A stretch of DNA of 64,000 bases from UBA5069 sp963773745 (GCA_963773745.1 CAVZCL010000001.1:496001-560000), one strand, 5' to 3'; shown: positions 28,800 through 37,761, numbered from the stretch's first letter. Notes: generated by a model not told the origin, from the letters alone. Translations and numbers: made by a program.

Positions 28800-30059
28800 C
28801 TAGTTCCAGAGGGCCGGGCTGTCCGTATCCAAATCGTCACCTTCGTCCCATGGGCCATCGACGAGCGATTCGGGGTCAATAAAGAGGCGGTCGGCCAGGC
28901 TTGACTTGCGCGCCTGCTGGTCGGCCAGGAGATAGCCAAACTCGAGCTCAAGATCAACCAGCGACTCGAGCTCGGCCTCAAGCAAGTGGAAATCATCGTG
29001 GCTGAGGACGTCGTCCTGCCGCTCGGAAATGGCGTGCGCCTCGCGATACTCCTCGTACGCTTCGCAGGTTTCTTCGTCGCCGCCGGCGGAATCACCGAAG
29101 TCAAAAAGGTCCATACTCTTCCCCCGTTGTTGACTGCGCTGATTGACGTTTTGGGCAGTACCATTGCGGGACGGCTTCACCGGCTTGGCGGCTGCGCGCT
29201 GTATGAGCGCCTGGCCGCGCGTGCGCCCCTCGGGGCGGCCGGCCATTTCGCCTGGCTCCACAAGTTCAAGCTCATAACCCACGCCCTTGACGAGGCGTAG
29301 CCGACTATACTCCTCAAGCACAAAGTGCATGTCGTCCGCGGGGACGGAATCGCGGAAGACGCCGCGCCCGATCAGGCGCGCCACCAGCTCCCATGTGTAG
29401 AGGCCGGAGCGACGGTGCGTAAGCTCAGCGGCCACCTCCTCGGCGGCGCGTGCCAGCATGCGGTTGCGGCGGTCGATGACCTCCTCGTCGCGCACTTCGC
29501 GCGGCTGCAGGCGCACTGTATAGCGCCCTGCCGCGGCATCGTCGGCGCGCATGATCAGGTCATCATTGGGCATCACGCCCTGGTCGTCAAGCCACGTGCG
29601 GAAGAGCGGATCGAGATGCAGCGCCCAGATTTCGCGCTCGGCAGCAGCGCGTGCCTCAATTACAGGCCCGCCGAACAGTTCAACGTGCAGCAGCCGCTCT
29701 TCGGCCTCGCCCTGCTCCTGAAAGAAGGCGGGAAAGAAGAAGGCATGCTCCAGTTCATCGAGCAGGATGAAGCCGCGGCGCGCCTCGTCCGCCTCCAGCG
29801 TGTGGCGGATGGCGTTGTCGCGCAGCAGGTTGGGCAACCAGCCCACGCGCATGCTGCTCACAGGCACGGCCTGGTAGAGCGCATCGACGGCACGGTGGAT
29901 GGCACTGCGCCCGCCTCTTGTCATGGGGCGACTGCGTTCCACGTCGGCAATCAGCGCCTCAAGCGTCAGCGGCTCGGACGCCGCATGCAGCGCCTTTGCG
30001 ACGCACTCAATGTAGCTCGGATATCGGTTTGATTCTGCTTTTGTTTCCAGATCACTCAT
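28800..30059 (-). CDS. Conserved hypothetical protein with an N-terminal winged-helix-like region
   Basis: An intact 419-residue frame, strongly charged and soluble. Residues about 10-65 (YPSYIECVAKALHAASEPLT, LEALIADVERSRPMTRGG) look like a HARE-type or other winged-helix domain. The central part is rich in Arg and Glu, and the C-terminal 120 residues are very acidic (DDLDTDSPALWN at the end). Residue composition would suit a nucleic-acid or polymerase-associated protein, but no catalytic motif is visible. It has no membrane segment. Start ATG at 30059. Function unknown; it pairs with the Cys-rich gene downstream. Confidence 0.6.
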   Translation of the reverse strand: MSDLETKAESNRYPSYIECVAKALHAASEPLTLEALIADVERSRPMTRGGRSAIHRAVDALYQAVPVSSMRVGWLPNLLRDNAIRHTLEADEARRGFILLDELEHAFFFPAFFQEQGEAEERLLHVELFGGPVIEARAAAEREIWALHLDPLFRTWLDDQGVMPNDDLIMRADDAAAGRYTVRLQPREVRDEEVIDRRNRMLARAAEEVAAELTHRRSGLYTWELVARLIGRGVFRDSVPADDMHFVLEEYSRLRLVKGVGYELELVEPGEMAGRPEGRTRGQALIQRAAAKPVKPSRNGTAQNVNQRSQQRGKSMDLFDFGDSAGGDEETCEAYEEYREAHAISERQDDVLSHDDFHLLEAELESLVDLELEFGYLLADQQARKSSLADRLFIDPESLVDGPWDEGDDLDTDSPALWN

Positions 30060-30219
30060 TGCGAAATTGTAACCTCTTTCAGTTAGTATCCCGAGTATTA
30101 TCGCACAGCGAAGGGCAAATGTCCATTGATTTGACGCCCCAGTTCAGGTGCTTCTCTTAAAAGTCGGCGTGCCGCAAAACTGCACCCTCTACATGCGGAA
30201 GCCTCGCTTGGCCTTGCTC

Positions 30220-30228
30220 TGCTATAAT
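30220..30228 (+). promoter_or_regulatory. Extended -10 promoter giving a leaderless or nearly leaderless mRNA
   Basis: TGC followed by a perfect TATAAT (30223-30228). Transcription would start near 30235, right at the ATG at 30236. A half copy of the GAAGCGAGGCTT palindrome lies just upstream. Confidence 0.55.
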
Positions 30229-30235
30229 GGAGAGC

Positions 30236-31120
30236 ATGACAGCAGAGAGCACATTTCCCGGGCCGTCGCAGCGCAGCTTTGTATCCGTTGCAGGGGGGCC
30301 CATCTACGTCGTCTCGGGCGGCACGGGCGCAACCGGCGAGCTGCTGGCGCGCACCGTGCTGGCGCAGTTCCGCGTGCAGTCGCCCATTTACATCGTTGCC
30401 AACATTGGCTCGCGCGAGGATATCTATGGCGTCGTCGAGAGCGCCGAGAGCGCGGGCGGCTGCATTTTGCACACCCTTGTCAACCGCAAGCTGCGCAAGC
30501 TGCTGATTGAGCGCGCTACCGAACGGGGCGTCTTTTCGTTTGATCTGGCGGGGCCGCTGATTGAGCACCTGAGCGCCGAACTGGGGCAGGAGCCGCTGGG
30601 CGTGCCCGGCCTCTATCGCCAACAGCAGATCGCCTACTTCCGGCGCGTTGAGGCGATTGAGTTCACTGTGGCGCACGACGACGGCAAGCACGCCGATGAC
30701 CTGCTGAACGCCGACATTGTCATCCTGGGGCCTTCGCGTTGCGGCAAGACGCCCCTGAGCATGTATCTCTCCATGCTGGGGTGGAAGGTGGCCAACGTGC
30801 CGATTGTGCCCTTTGTTGAGCCCCCTGCGCAGCTGGCCGAGGTGGACAAGCGGCGTATTGTGGCGCTGCAGATTGCCCCAGCGCAGTTGATGGCGCACCG
30901 CAAGTGGCGGCAGCAGCGCATGGGCACAGCCGAGGGGCTTTACACGGACCGCGCCGGCATTGTGGAAGAGCTGCGCGAGTACAACCACTTTGTGCACCGG
31001 CGTGGCTTCCCTACGCTGGATGTGACGGACAAACCCATCGAATCCAGTGGCGAGGAGATCGTGCGCATGATCTCGGGCCGCGTGCCGCGGACGGAGATGG
31101 AAGGGGAAGGAACAGCGTAG
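30236..31120 (+). CDS. ppsR: Pyruvate, phosphate dikinase / PEP synthase regulatory protein (DUF299, PpsR type)
   Basis: A bifunctional serine/threonine kinase and Pi-dependent pyrophosphorylase family that switches PEP synthase or pyruvate phosphate dikinase off and on. Features: the N-terminal IYVVSGGTGATGELLARTVL, the P-loop GPSRCGKTPLSMYLSMLGWK, then ANVPIVPFVEPP, and a C-terminal ETYLYTDRAG-like segment with PTLDVTDKPIESSGEEI. About 294 residues, slightly longer than the usual 270. Two starts are possible (30227 and 30236); the -10 box overlaps the first, so I prefer 30236. The target kinase is not in the window. Confidence 0.9.
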   Translation: MTAESTFPGPSQRSFVSVAGGPIYVVSGGTGATGELLARTVLAQFRVQSPIYIVANIGSREDIYGVVESAESAGGCILHTLVNRKLRKLLIERATERGVFSFDLAGPLIEHLSAELGQEPLGVPGLYRQQQIAYFRRVEAIEFTVAHDDGKHADDLLNADIVILGPSRCGKTPLSMYLSMLGWKVANVPIVPFVEPPAQLAEVDKRRIVALQIAPAQLMAHRKWRQQRMGTAEGLYTDRAGIVEELREYNHFVHRRGFPTLDVTDKPIESSGEEIVRMISGRVPRTEMEGEGTA

Positions 31121-31146
31121 ACCCGACATCACTGCGCAGCACCCCG

Positions 31147-32079
31147 CTACTCACCGCTCTGCGGGTCCACGCCATCACGCAGGCCATCGCCAATGAACGA
31201 GAAAGTGAGCACCAGCAGGGTCAGCACAGCGCTGGGAAAGAAGACCTGCGTCCAGTTGGTTTCCAGGTAGTCGATTGCCTGTCGAATCATCTGGCCGATG
31301 CTGGGATCGGGCGGCTGAATGCCCAGGCCCAGCAGGCTCAGCACCGCTTCGTTGACGACCACAGCAGCCACATCCAGGGTGGCGCTCACAGCAATCAGAC
31401 CCACCACGCCGGGCAAAATATGGTTGAGCATTATCCGCTTGTCGCTCGCGCCCAGGCTGCGCGCCGCCAGGACAAAGTCGCGCTCGCGCAGCGCCAGCGT
31501 TTGGCCCCGGACATAGCGTGCCATCAACGGCCAACTGACCAACGCGAGCGATCCTGCGACCAGCAGCAGTCGACCCACGCTGCCGAAACGCTCCGTTACC
31601 GCCTGGCCAAAGACTGCCGCCACGAGAATGGCAAAGAGCAAGCCGGGGAAGGCAAAGAGCATGTCGGCCGCGCGTGAGACGAGGGTATCTACCCAGCCAC
31701 CCCGGAAGCCCGCAATCAACCCCAGCGTTGCCCCCACGCCAATATTCAGAAGCTCCACATAGAAAGCCACCAGCAGCGAAACACGCAATCCTGAGAGGAT
31801 GCGCGCCAGCGTGTCGCGCCCCAGGCTGTCGGTGCCCAGCGGGTGCGCCGATGAAGGAAACGCATTGATTGCCGTGTAGTCCTGATGATTCGGGTCTACC
31901 GTATAGACAAGCGGGCCAAGCAGCGCCGCAAGTATGAGCGCCAGCGCAAGCACAAGGCTGAGCAACGCCAACCGGTTGCGCGCAAAACGACGCCACGCCA
32001 AACGCCACGGAGCAGGGGGTGCGTCGATCGTCCGGGGGCTCTGGATGGCGGCGGATGCGAGCTGTTCGGCAGTGGCCAT
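31147..32079 (-). CDS. Peptide/nickel-type ABC transporter permease (DppC type)
   Basis: The second inner-membrane permease of an oligopeptide/dipeptide/nickel-family importer. The N-terminal cytoplasmic helix has WRLAWRRFARNRLALLSL; it is followed by HPLGTDSLGRDTLARILSG, the hallmark of DppC/OppC proteins. The EAA-like ATPase-contact loop is LAARSLGASDKRIMLNHILP. Near the C-terminus comes LSLLGLGIQPPDPSIGQMI. About six membrane helices, 310 residues, intact. Its ATG overlaps the stop of the DppB-type gene by one base. Confidence 0.92.
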   Translation of the reverse strand: MATAEQLASAAIQSPRTIDAPPAPWRLAWRRFARNRLALLSLVLALALILAALLGPLVYTVDPNHQDYTAINAFPSSAHPLGTDSLGRDTLARILSGLRVSLLVAFYVELLNIGVGATLGLIAGFRGGWVDTLVSRAADMLFAFPGLLFAILVAAVFGQAVTERFGSVGRLLLVAGSLALVSWPLMARYVRGQTLALRERDFVLAARSLGASDKRIMLNHILPGVVGLIAVSATLDVAAVVVNEAVLSLLGLGIQPPDPSIGQMIRQAIDYLETNWTQVFFPSAVLTLLVLTFSFIGDGLRDGVDPQSGE

Positions 32080-33020
32080 CAGGCTTCCGCCTTGATGCGC
32101 GGGTCGAGCACGGTATAGAGAATGTCCGTCACCAGGTTCATGAGCACGACGACAACGGCAAGCAGCAGCGTCGTGCCCATGATCACAGGGTAGTCGCGCT
32201 GGCCAATGGCTTGCACACCCAGGTAGCCGATTCCCGGAATCGCAAAGAGGCTCTCGACGACAAAACTCCCCGTGACGAGGAAGGCCAGCGAAGGGCCGAT
32301 GACCGTCACAATCGGCAAGAGTGCGTTGCGCAGCGCGTGCACGCCCACCACCGTTCGGTTGCGCAGGCCCTTGGCTTGGGCGGTGCGAATGTAATCCTGG
32401 CGCAACGTGTCAAGCATGCTGGCGCGTGTTAACCGGGCGAGATAGCCCATGTTGACGGCCGCGAGCACAAGCACGGGCATTACCCAGTGGGCGGGCGTTC
32501 CCCAGCCGGCAGGTGGCAAAGAAGGCAGGTTGTTGCGGTAGAGCACAAAGTAGTTAAACGCCCGCAAGATTGGAATCATCACAAATGTGGGGATCGAGAA
32601 GAGCGCGAGCATAACCACCATGCTGCTGCGGTCAATCCAGGAGTTGCGGCGCAGTGCGGCGATGATGCCCGTGGGCACGCCCAACACAAGACTCAGCACA
32701 AGCGCGACAAAGCCCAACGTGATCGACACGCCAATCCCGTCGGCAAGAATCGAATTGACGCTGCGCCCCTGAAAGCGATAGGACATTCCCAGATCGCCCT
32801 GGAGCAGCCCGCCCAGATAGCGGAGATACTGCTGCGCCCAAGGTAAATCCAGCCCGTATTGGTGGCGCAAACTCGCTGCGAGCACAGGGTCGCGCCGCGG
32901 CCCCATCAGCACCAGCACGGGGTCGCCCGGCGCGAGCGAACCGACGAGGAAGGTGAGCAGCGTAATGCTCAAGATGACGAAGACGAGGCCCACGAGCCTG
33001 CGCCCGATCAAACCACTCAT
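32079..33020 (-). CDS. Peptide/nickel-type ABC transporter permease (DppB type)
   Basis: The first permease of the importer. Start ATG 33020 gives MSGLIGRRLVGLVFVILSIT, a typical DppB N-terminal helix, then LVGSLAPGDPVL and RHQYGLDLPWAQQYLRYLG. The ATPase-contact loop reads YIRTAQAKGLRNRTVVGVHA, RNALLPIVTV. The protein ends in helices containing FVVESLFAIPGIGYLGVQAI. About 313 residues, intact. The longer frame back to 33122 has no signal or conservation and was not used. It lies between the binding protein and the DppC-type permease. Confidence 0.92.
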   Translation of the reverse strand: MSGLIGRRLVGLVFVILSITLLTFLVGSLAPGDPVLVLMGPRRDPVLAASLRHQYGLDLPWAQQYLRYLGGLLQGDLGMSYRFQGRSVNSILADGIGVSITLGFVALVLSLVLGVPTGIIAALRRNSWIDRSSMVVMLALFSIPTFVMIPILRAFNYFVLYRNNLPSLPPAGWGTPAHWVMPVLVLAAVNMGYLARLTRASMLDTLRQDYIRTAQAKGLRNRTVVGVHALRNALLPIVTVIGPSLAFLVTGSFVVESLFAIPGIGYLGVQAIGQRDYPVIMGTTLLLAVVVVLMNLVTDILYTVLDPRIKAEA

Positions 33021-33137
33021 GGCGGGCAACTGCTCCTGCTGGCAGATCAGATGCAGGCAGACGGGCGGCGGCACAAGCTGGCACCCAGAACGGCTGGGGC
33101 CAGCTTGCGCCGCCGCAAGCAAGTCAATCCATCCGGG

Positions 33138-34799
33138 TTATTCGGAGCGACTGGTCACCTGCGACCAGTCGGGGAAGATCAGCCCCTGGCCCGTCAGCGA
33201 GTAGCCCGTGACCGCAGGGTTGATCAACACACTGAACTGCGGAACATAGAGAGGCAGCCAGCCCACTTCGTCGATGGCAATCTGCTCCGCCTGATTATAG
33301 AGCTGGAGTCGCTCGTCGACCGGGCCGAGGAAGGTGTCGGCCGTCTTGGCCAACTCGTCGAACTGTGCGTTCTCCCAGTGGCCGTTGTTGTTGGGCGAAT
33401 CACTGCGCAGTTGCTGCGATATGAAGTTCTGCGGATCCGGGTAATCGGCCCCCCAGATACTCAGGTAGAAGTCAACACCCTCTTCAGGCGTGAGATAGGT
33501 CGTGTCAAGCGCCTTGCTGAAGGTGGCCAGTTCAAGCGGCTCGAGCACGACATCGACGCCCAGGTTATCCTTCCACTGTTGCTGCAGGAAAGTTGCCACG
33601 CGCTCGTTGTCTCCTTCAACGCCGTAGGTGAAACTTACCTGCGGGAAGGGGTTGGAAGCGTCGTAGCCTGCATCGGCCAGCGCCTGTTTTGCCTGCGCCG
33701 GATCAAACGGAATGCCGGTGATGGGAAGCTGCGAGCCGGTGAAGCCGGGCGGCAGGAGGCGGTCGGTCGGGGCAACCGCATCGTTCAGGACTGCGCTGGC
33801 CAGCGTTTGCTTGTCGACGGCAAGGGCGAAGGCACGGCGCACGTTGACGTCGTCAAACGGAGCCAGTTTGTTGTTGAATCCAACATAGCGCACGGCGAAC
33901 GAAGCCGCACTGTGGAAGTCGGGGCTGTCCCTGACCTCGGGCACACGCGCTGCGGGCACAGGATTCTGCTGGCTGCCGCTGATGTCCAGCCCGCCCGTGC
34001 GATAGAGCTGGAACGATGTTTCGGAATCCTGGAAGAAGGGCAATTCCACAGTCTCCACCGAAGGCGCACCCGCCCAGTAGGTGGGGTTCGGCTCAAGGAT
34101 CAGCTTCTGGTTGTGCTGCCATTCCTTGACACGGAACGGACCTGTTCCGAAGGCGGTCTCCGTCCAGCCTGTGGGGTCCTCGGCAATTGCCTCAAAGGGC
34201 ACGGCAAAGGAGACAGGGTAGGTCAGTTGGGCGAGGAAGTAGGGCACATTGTCATCGAGCGTGATCTCGAGCGTGCTCGGGTCGATTACCTTGACGCCGC
34301 TGGCTTCCGTGGCCGTACCCGCCGCCACGTCATTTGCGCCGACGATGTGCCCCAACTGGAAGGAGGCTCCGTAGGAAGCCGTCTCGGGCTGAAGCGCCCG
34401 GTTGATTGAGTCGGCAAAGGTTTGGGCGGTTACGGGCGTATTGTCGGGAAACTGGAGGCCGTCGCGAATCTTGAAGGTGTAGACGGTGCCATCGTCGGAG
34501 ACAGTCCAGGATTCGGCGCCGTCGGGCACAACGTTGAGGAGCCCATCCAGCTTGACGAGACCGCCGAAAATCAGGCTGATCGCCTGGATCGACTGGGCGT
34601 TCTGTGGATTGGCTGGGTCGAGTCCGGGCAGTTCGTTCACGCCTTCAATGGCCCAAATCAACTTCTGGCCGCCGGGGGCGGCTTCGCCTGCGGGGGCAGC
34701 AGTCGCACTGGCGGCCGGTGCGTTGGCTGGAGGCACACAGCCCGCCAGGAGCAGCACCAGCACGGACAAGGCAAGGAATGCCGGTAGTGTACGTCTCAT
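33138..34799 (-). CDS. Peptide/nickel-type ABC transporter substrate-binding lipoprotein
   Basis: A family 5 solute-binding protein of about 553 residues. ATG at 34799 follows an AAGGA site and opens RRTLPAFLALSVLVLLLAGC, a lipobox with the acylated Cys. Family 5 marks: DPANPQNAQSIQAISLIFGG, WTVSDDGTVYTFKIRDGLQF and NVRRAFALAVDKQTLASAVL. Further on come GVDVVLEPLELATF and YLSIWGADYPDPQNF. These are most like dipeptide and oligopeptide binding proteins; the ligand cannot be told. First gene of a binding protein-DppB-DppC operon with no ATPase genes in reach. Confidence 0.93.
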   Translation of the reverse strand: MRRTLPAFLALSVLVLLLAGCVPPANAPAASATAAPAGEAAPGGQKLIWAIEGVNELPGLDPANPQNAQSIQAISLIFGGLVKLDGLLNVVPDGAESWTVSDDGTVYTFKIRDGLQFPDNTPVTAQTFADSINRALQPETASYGASFQLGHIVGANDVAAGTATEASGVKVIDPSTLEITLDDNVPYFLAQLTYPVSFAVPFEAIAEDPTGWTETAFGTGPFRVKEWQHNQKLILEPNPTYWAGAPSVETVELPFFQDSETSFQLYRTGGLDISGSQQNPVPAARVPEVRDSPDFHSAASFAVRYVGFNNKLAPFDDVNVRRAFALAVDKQTLASAVLNDAVAPTDRLLPPGFTGSQLPITGIPFDPAQAKQALADAGYDASNPFPQVSFTYGVEGDNERVATFLQQQWKDNLGVDVVLEPLELATFSKALDTTYLTPEEGVDFYLSIWGADYPDPQNFISQQLRSDSPNNNGHWENAQFDELAKTADTFLGPVDERLQLYNQAEQIAIDEVGWLPLYVPQFSVLINPAVTGYSLTGQGLIFPDWSQVTSRSE

Positions 34800-35010
34800 C
34801 GTCTTCTTCCTTTCGCAACCACGTTGTGTGGACACGCCGAAATGCCCAGCGGCATGCCCGGGCCTTCTGCAAACGAGGGGTTCTTGCAGGATTGAGTACG
34901 CGTCCGCGCTGCTGACGCGCCTACATTACACCACCGACCAAGCTCGACGTATGTAATGCAATGTGCAGGATTCCGGGCGCGCCGTGCGAGAATGAATGGC
35001 CCCTAAACAA

Positions 35011-35042
35011 AGCGCCGCCGGGGCCATGGCCCCGGCGGCGCT
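35011..35042 (-). terminator. Terminator of the cytochrome oxidase operon
   Basis: AGCGCCGCCGGGGCC and GGCCCCGGCGGCGCT form a 15-pair stem with a two-base loop; TTTGTTTA follows on the minus strand. It is about 20 bases after the subunit I stop. Confidence 0.85.
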
Positions 35043-35062
35043 CAATTACACAATCAGCCTTA

Positions 35063-36769
35063 CTACCAGAAGCGCAGGTTCTGGGGCGGTGCGTGCAGTT
35101 GAATGTCGCGCACAAGCTGGAAGATCATTGGGCCGTAGGAGAGGACAACCAACGCCACGGCGCCCCAAATCCACGGCGCCCAGCGGTCAAGCCATGCGGG
35201 CGTGGGGCCCGGCTCATAGGGCAACGCCACGGGCATCTCCACCTGCTCCTTGCTCTTGGCGCGCATGAGTGTGCCGAGTACTACGGTGAAGAAGAGAATT
35301 GCGCTAATTGCCAGCAACGTCACGCCCACTGCCGATTCGTAGAGGAATGGCTGCCAGCGCGGATCAAAGTAGGGGGTCGCGCCCAGCATGGTGCGGCGCG
35401 GCGCGCCCAGGTAGAGACCCATGGCGTGGTAGCCGTTGGCGAAGAGAATCATGCCGCCAAACCAGGTCCACGCTTGCGCCAGCGCGAGCTTGTTGGAGAG
35501 CAGCTTGCGGCCAGTAACGCGGGGCAGCAGCCAGTAGATGATGCCCATGAAGGTCAATGTGCTGGCAGAGCCGACCGTGAGGTGGAAGTGACCTGGAATC
35601 CACGACGTGTTGTGGACGATGAGATTCAGGTCATAGGAGGCATTGATCATGCCGCCGATGCCACCGAAGATGAAGAGGATCATCGCGAGGTTCTGCGCCG
35701 TATACGAGGCGCTGCCCCAGTTCAGGCGTGGAATCCAGCCCAGCCAGCCCTTGCCCCCACGCGCGCGGCCCCCAATTTCCAGCGAAGCCACGACCGTGAA
35801 TGCGGTGAGCAGGCTGGGGAAGCCCACGCCCATGGTGAAGATCATGTGCAGGTACTTCCAACCCTGCGGAATGCCAGGGTCGGTGTACTGGTGGTGGAAG
35901 CCAACCGGCGTTGAGAAGATGAGGAAGAGCCAGAAGACAAGGCGCGCCAGCGGCTCGCTGAACATTTTGCCGTTCGTTTGCGCAGGCAGCATGCCGTACC
36001 ACGAAACATAGGCGGGCAGGAGCCAGAAGTAGACGAGCGGGTGGCCAAAGTACCAGAAGAGCGTGCGCGCCAGCAGCGGGTCCGTTCCCGAAATCCAGCC
36101 AAAGGACCAGGGCAGGATGAGGAAGAGAATCTCGGCGGCAACACCCAGCGTGGCAATCTGCCACATCACCATGGTCACAATCGAGGCCATGGCGATGAAG
36201 GGGGTGGTCTCGCCCGGGTGCTCCTTGCGCCATGCGCCAAAGGTGAAGAACATGCTGTAGCCCATGACCCACGAGCCGACGACCACGAGCACAAGGCCCA
36301 CATAGAAGGTCCAGTCGGCCAGCAGCGGCGGGTAGAAGGTGTAGAGCACAGTCGCCAGGTTGGCGAAGAGCGGGTAGGCGGCCAGCAGCACGCCCGCAAT
36401 CATCATGCCCAGCCCCAGCCAGCTCACCCAGGGGTACTTGATTGGGCGCTTGAAGGAATTGGAAACGGTAAAGGTAAAGAAGCCGACAATGAAGAAGGTG
36501 GTCCAGACAAGTGCGTTGAGCACGCCGTGAAGCGTGAGTCCCTGATAGTAGCTCTTGATCAGGAAGGGGCGCAGCGCCCAGTACCAGTCAAAGCCGGCGT
36601 GCTCCATGCCCTGGAAGACGCCCAGGGTGACGCCGATTGAAAGCGCGCCCATGGCAACGCCAATGGCTGTGCCCGTCACTCGATTAATTGTGCGCTGGTC
36701 CTGCGCAGTCATCACTGCGGGGGTTGGCGCCGCTTTCACCTGGGGCGCCGACATGGATTGAACAGCCAT
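35063..36769 (-). CDS. cbaA: ba3-type (B-family) cytochrome c oxidase subunit I
   Basis: The catalytic membrane subunit that reduces oxygen to water. With 568 residues and about 13 membrane helices it is full length. Haem b ligand region: YYQGLTLHGVLNALVWTT. CuB and active-site helix: FWYFGHPLVYFWLLPAYVSW. CuB His pair: TPVGFHHQYTDPGIPQGW. Haem ligands near the C-terminal side: SWIPGHFHLTVGSASTLTF. The HPLVYFWLLP form and the lack of A-family D-channel residues place it in the ba3/B family, as in Thermus. The frame is intact. It follows subunit II by 45 bases and ends at a strong terminator. Confidence 0.95.
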   Translation of the reverse strand: MAVQSMSAPQVKAAPTPAVMTAQDQRTINRVTGTAIGVAMGALSIGVTLGVFQGMEHAGFDWYWALRPFLIKSYYQGLTLHGVLNALVWTTFFIVGFFTFTVSNSFKRPIKYPWVSWLGLGMMIAGVLLAAYPLFANLATVLYTFYPPLLADWTFYVGLVLVVVGSWVMGYSMFFTFGAWRKEHPGETTPFIAMASIVTMVMWQIATLGVAAEILFLILPWSFGWISGTDPLLARTLFWYFGHPLVYFWLLPAYVSWYGMLPAQTNGKMFSEPLARLVFWLFLIFSTPVGFHHQYTDPGIPQGWKYLHMIFTMGVGFPSLLTAFTVVASLEIGGRARGGKGWLGWIPRLNWGSASYTAQNLAMILFIFGGIGGMINASYDLNLIVHNTSWIPGHFHLTVGSASTLTFMGIIYWLLPRVTGRKLLSNKLALAQAWTWFGGMILFANGYHAMGLYLGAPRRTMLGATPYFDPRWQPFLYESAVGVTLLAISAILFFTVVLGTLMRAKSKEQVEMPVALPYEPGPTPAWLDRWAPWIWGAVALVVLSYGPMIFQLVRDIQLHAPPQNLRFW

Positions 36770-36814
36770 TCGTGCATCTTCCTCTCGTTCGTTCCTGTGC
36801 AGTCGGAGAACCCG

Positions 36815-37639
36815 CTACTGAGTGACCGTTGCCGTTGCAGTGACTGTTTCAGTAACTGTGCTCGTCTCCGTAACGGGCACTGTAATCAGGCCCGTCTCCG
36901 TAACCGTGCCCGTCTCCGTAACGGGCACTGTGATTAGCCCCGTCTCCGTAACTGTGCTCGTCTCTGTAACGGGCACAGTGATTAGCCCCGTCTCGGTGAC
37001 CGTGTCTGTCTCTGTGAGCGGCACTGTAATCAGGCCTGTCTCGGTGACTGTGCTTGTCTCTGTGAGCGGCACCGTGATCAGCCCTGTCTCCGTAACTGTG
37101 CCCGTCTCTGTGAGGCCCCCGGGTGGCTCCACAATCAACTGCCCATACATGGTGTGGTGGGCAATGCCGCAATACTCGTGGCAGATGATGTTGTGGACGC
37201 CCGGCTCGTTGAAGACCGTGCGCAGCGTGCTGATCTGCCCGGGCAGCACCATCATGTTGATGTTTGTGTCCTGAATCTTGAAGCCGTGCTGGATGTCGCG
37301 GCTGGTCACATAGAAGGTCACTTCAGAGCCCTGTGGAATCACAATCGGATTCGGGTTGAAGGCCCATGCCTGTGCGACAACGTGCGCTTCGTATTTGCCC
37401 GGGGCAAGCTCGCGCACACCCGGATTGGCAAAGGGGCTGCCCGGCGCATCGAGTGCGTTGGGGTCAATGCGCCCGCCCACGCCCGGCACCTGTATGTTAT
37501 AGGCTACAGCCGCTACGGTGATCGCAATGACGAAGATCACCAGCAGAACCATGCTGACGCGTACCCAGATGCCTTCCCAGCGATCCACATGCAGGCTGAC
37601 ATCCTGATTGGTCTCCGCAGCCGCACCATGTTCACTCAC
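36815..37639 (-). CDS. cbaB: ba3-type cytochrome c oxidase subunit II with a repetitive C-terminal tail
   Basis: The CuA-bearing subunit that takes electrons from cytochrome c. One N-terminal membrane helix (VSMVLLVIFVIAITVAAVAY) is followed by a cupredoxin domain. CuA ligands are present: the His in SRDIQHGFKIQD and the cluster CHEYCGIAHHTM. The fold ends at QLIVEPPGG. Beyond it are about 95 residues made of a 12-16 residue unit TVTETGLITVP(L/V)TE(T), repeated six or more times, which is not part of the family. The DNA repeats too. GTG at 37639 was chosen: a GGGGGG site precedes it and its GTGA overlaps the stop of the small subunit IIa gene. Confidence 0.93.
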   Translation of the reverse strand: MSEHGAAAETNQDVSLHVDRWEGIWVRVSMVLLVIFVIAITVAAVAYNIQVPGVGGRIDPNALDAPGSPFANPGVRELAPGKYEAHVVAQAWAFNPNPIVIPQGSEVTFYVTSRDIQHGFKIQDTNINMMVLPGQISTLRTVFNEPGVHNIICHEYCGIAHHTMYGQLIVEPPGGLTETGTVTETGLITVPLTETSTVTETGLITVPLTETDTVTETGLITVPVTETSTVTETGLITVPVTETGTVTETGLITVPVTETSTVTETVTATATVTQ

Positions 37640-37761
37640 TGTGTCACCCCCCGAGAGAGCATGATCAGGTAGACATTCGTCCACAGAGCAATCATGAGAA
37701 TCAGGAATACAACAAGCAGCACAAGTGTGCCCATTGGTGTCTTGGGGTCTCTAAAGTTCAC
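37636..37761 (-). CDS. cbaD: Cytochrome ba3 oxidase small subunit IIa
   Basis: A 41-codon gene. GTG at 37761 has a perfect AAGGAG nine bases upstream; TGA at 37636 overlaps the next GTG start by four bases. The peptide opens NFRDPKTP and then forms one long hydrophobic helix (LVLLVVFLILMIALW, then NVYLIML) with a short basic end. Thermus ba3 oxidase has a 34-residue single-helix subunit IIa encoded at this same place, before subunit II. Position, length, single helix and coupling together make this assignment likely despite low sequence conservation in the family. Confidence 0.8.
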   Translation of the reverse strand: MNFRDPKTPMGTLVLLVVFLILMIALWTNVYLIMLSRGVTQ

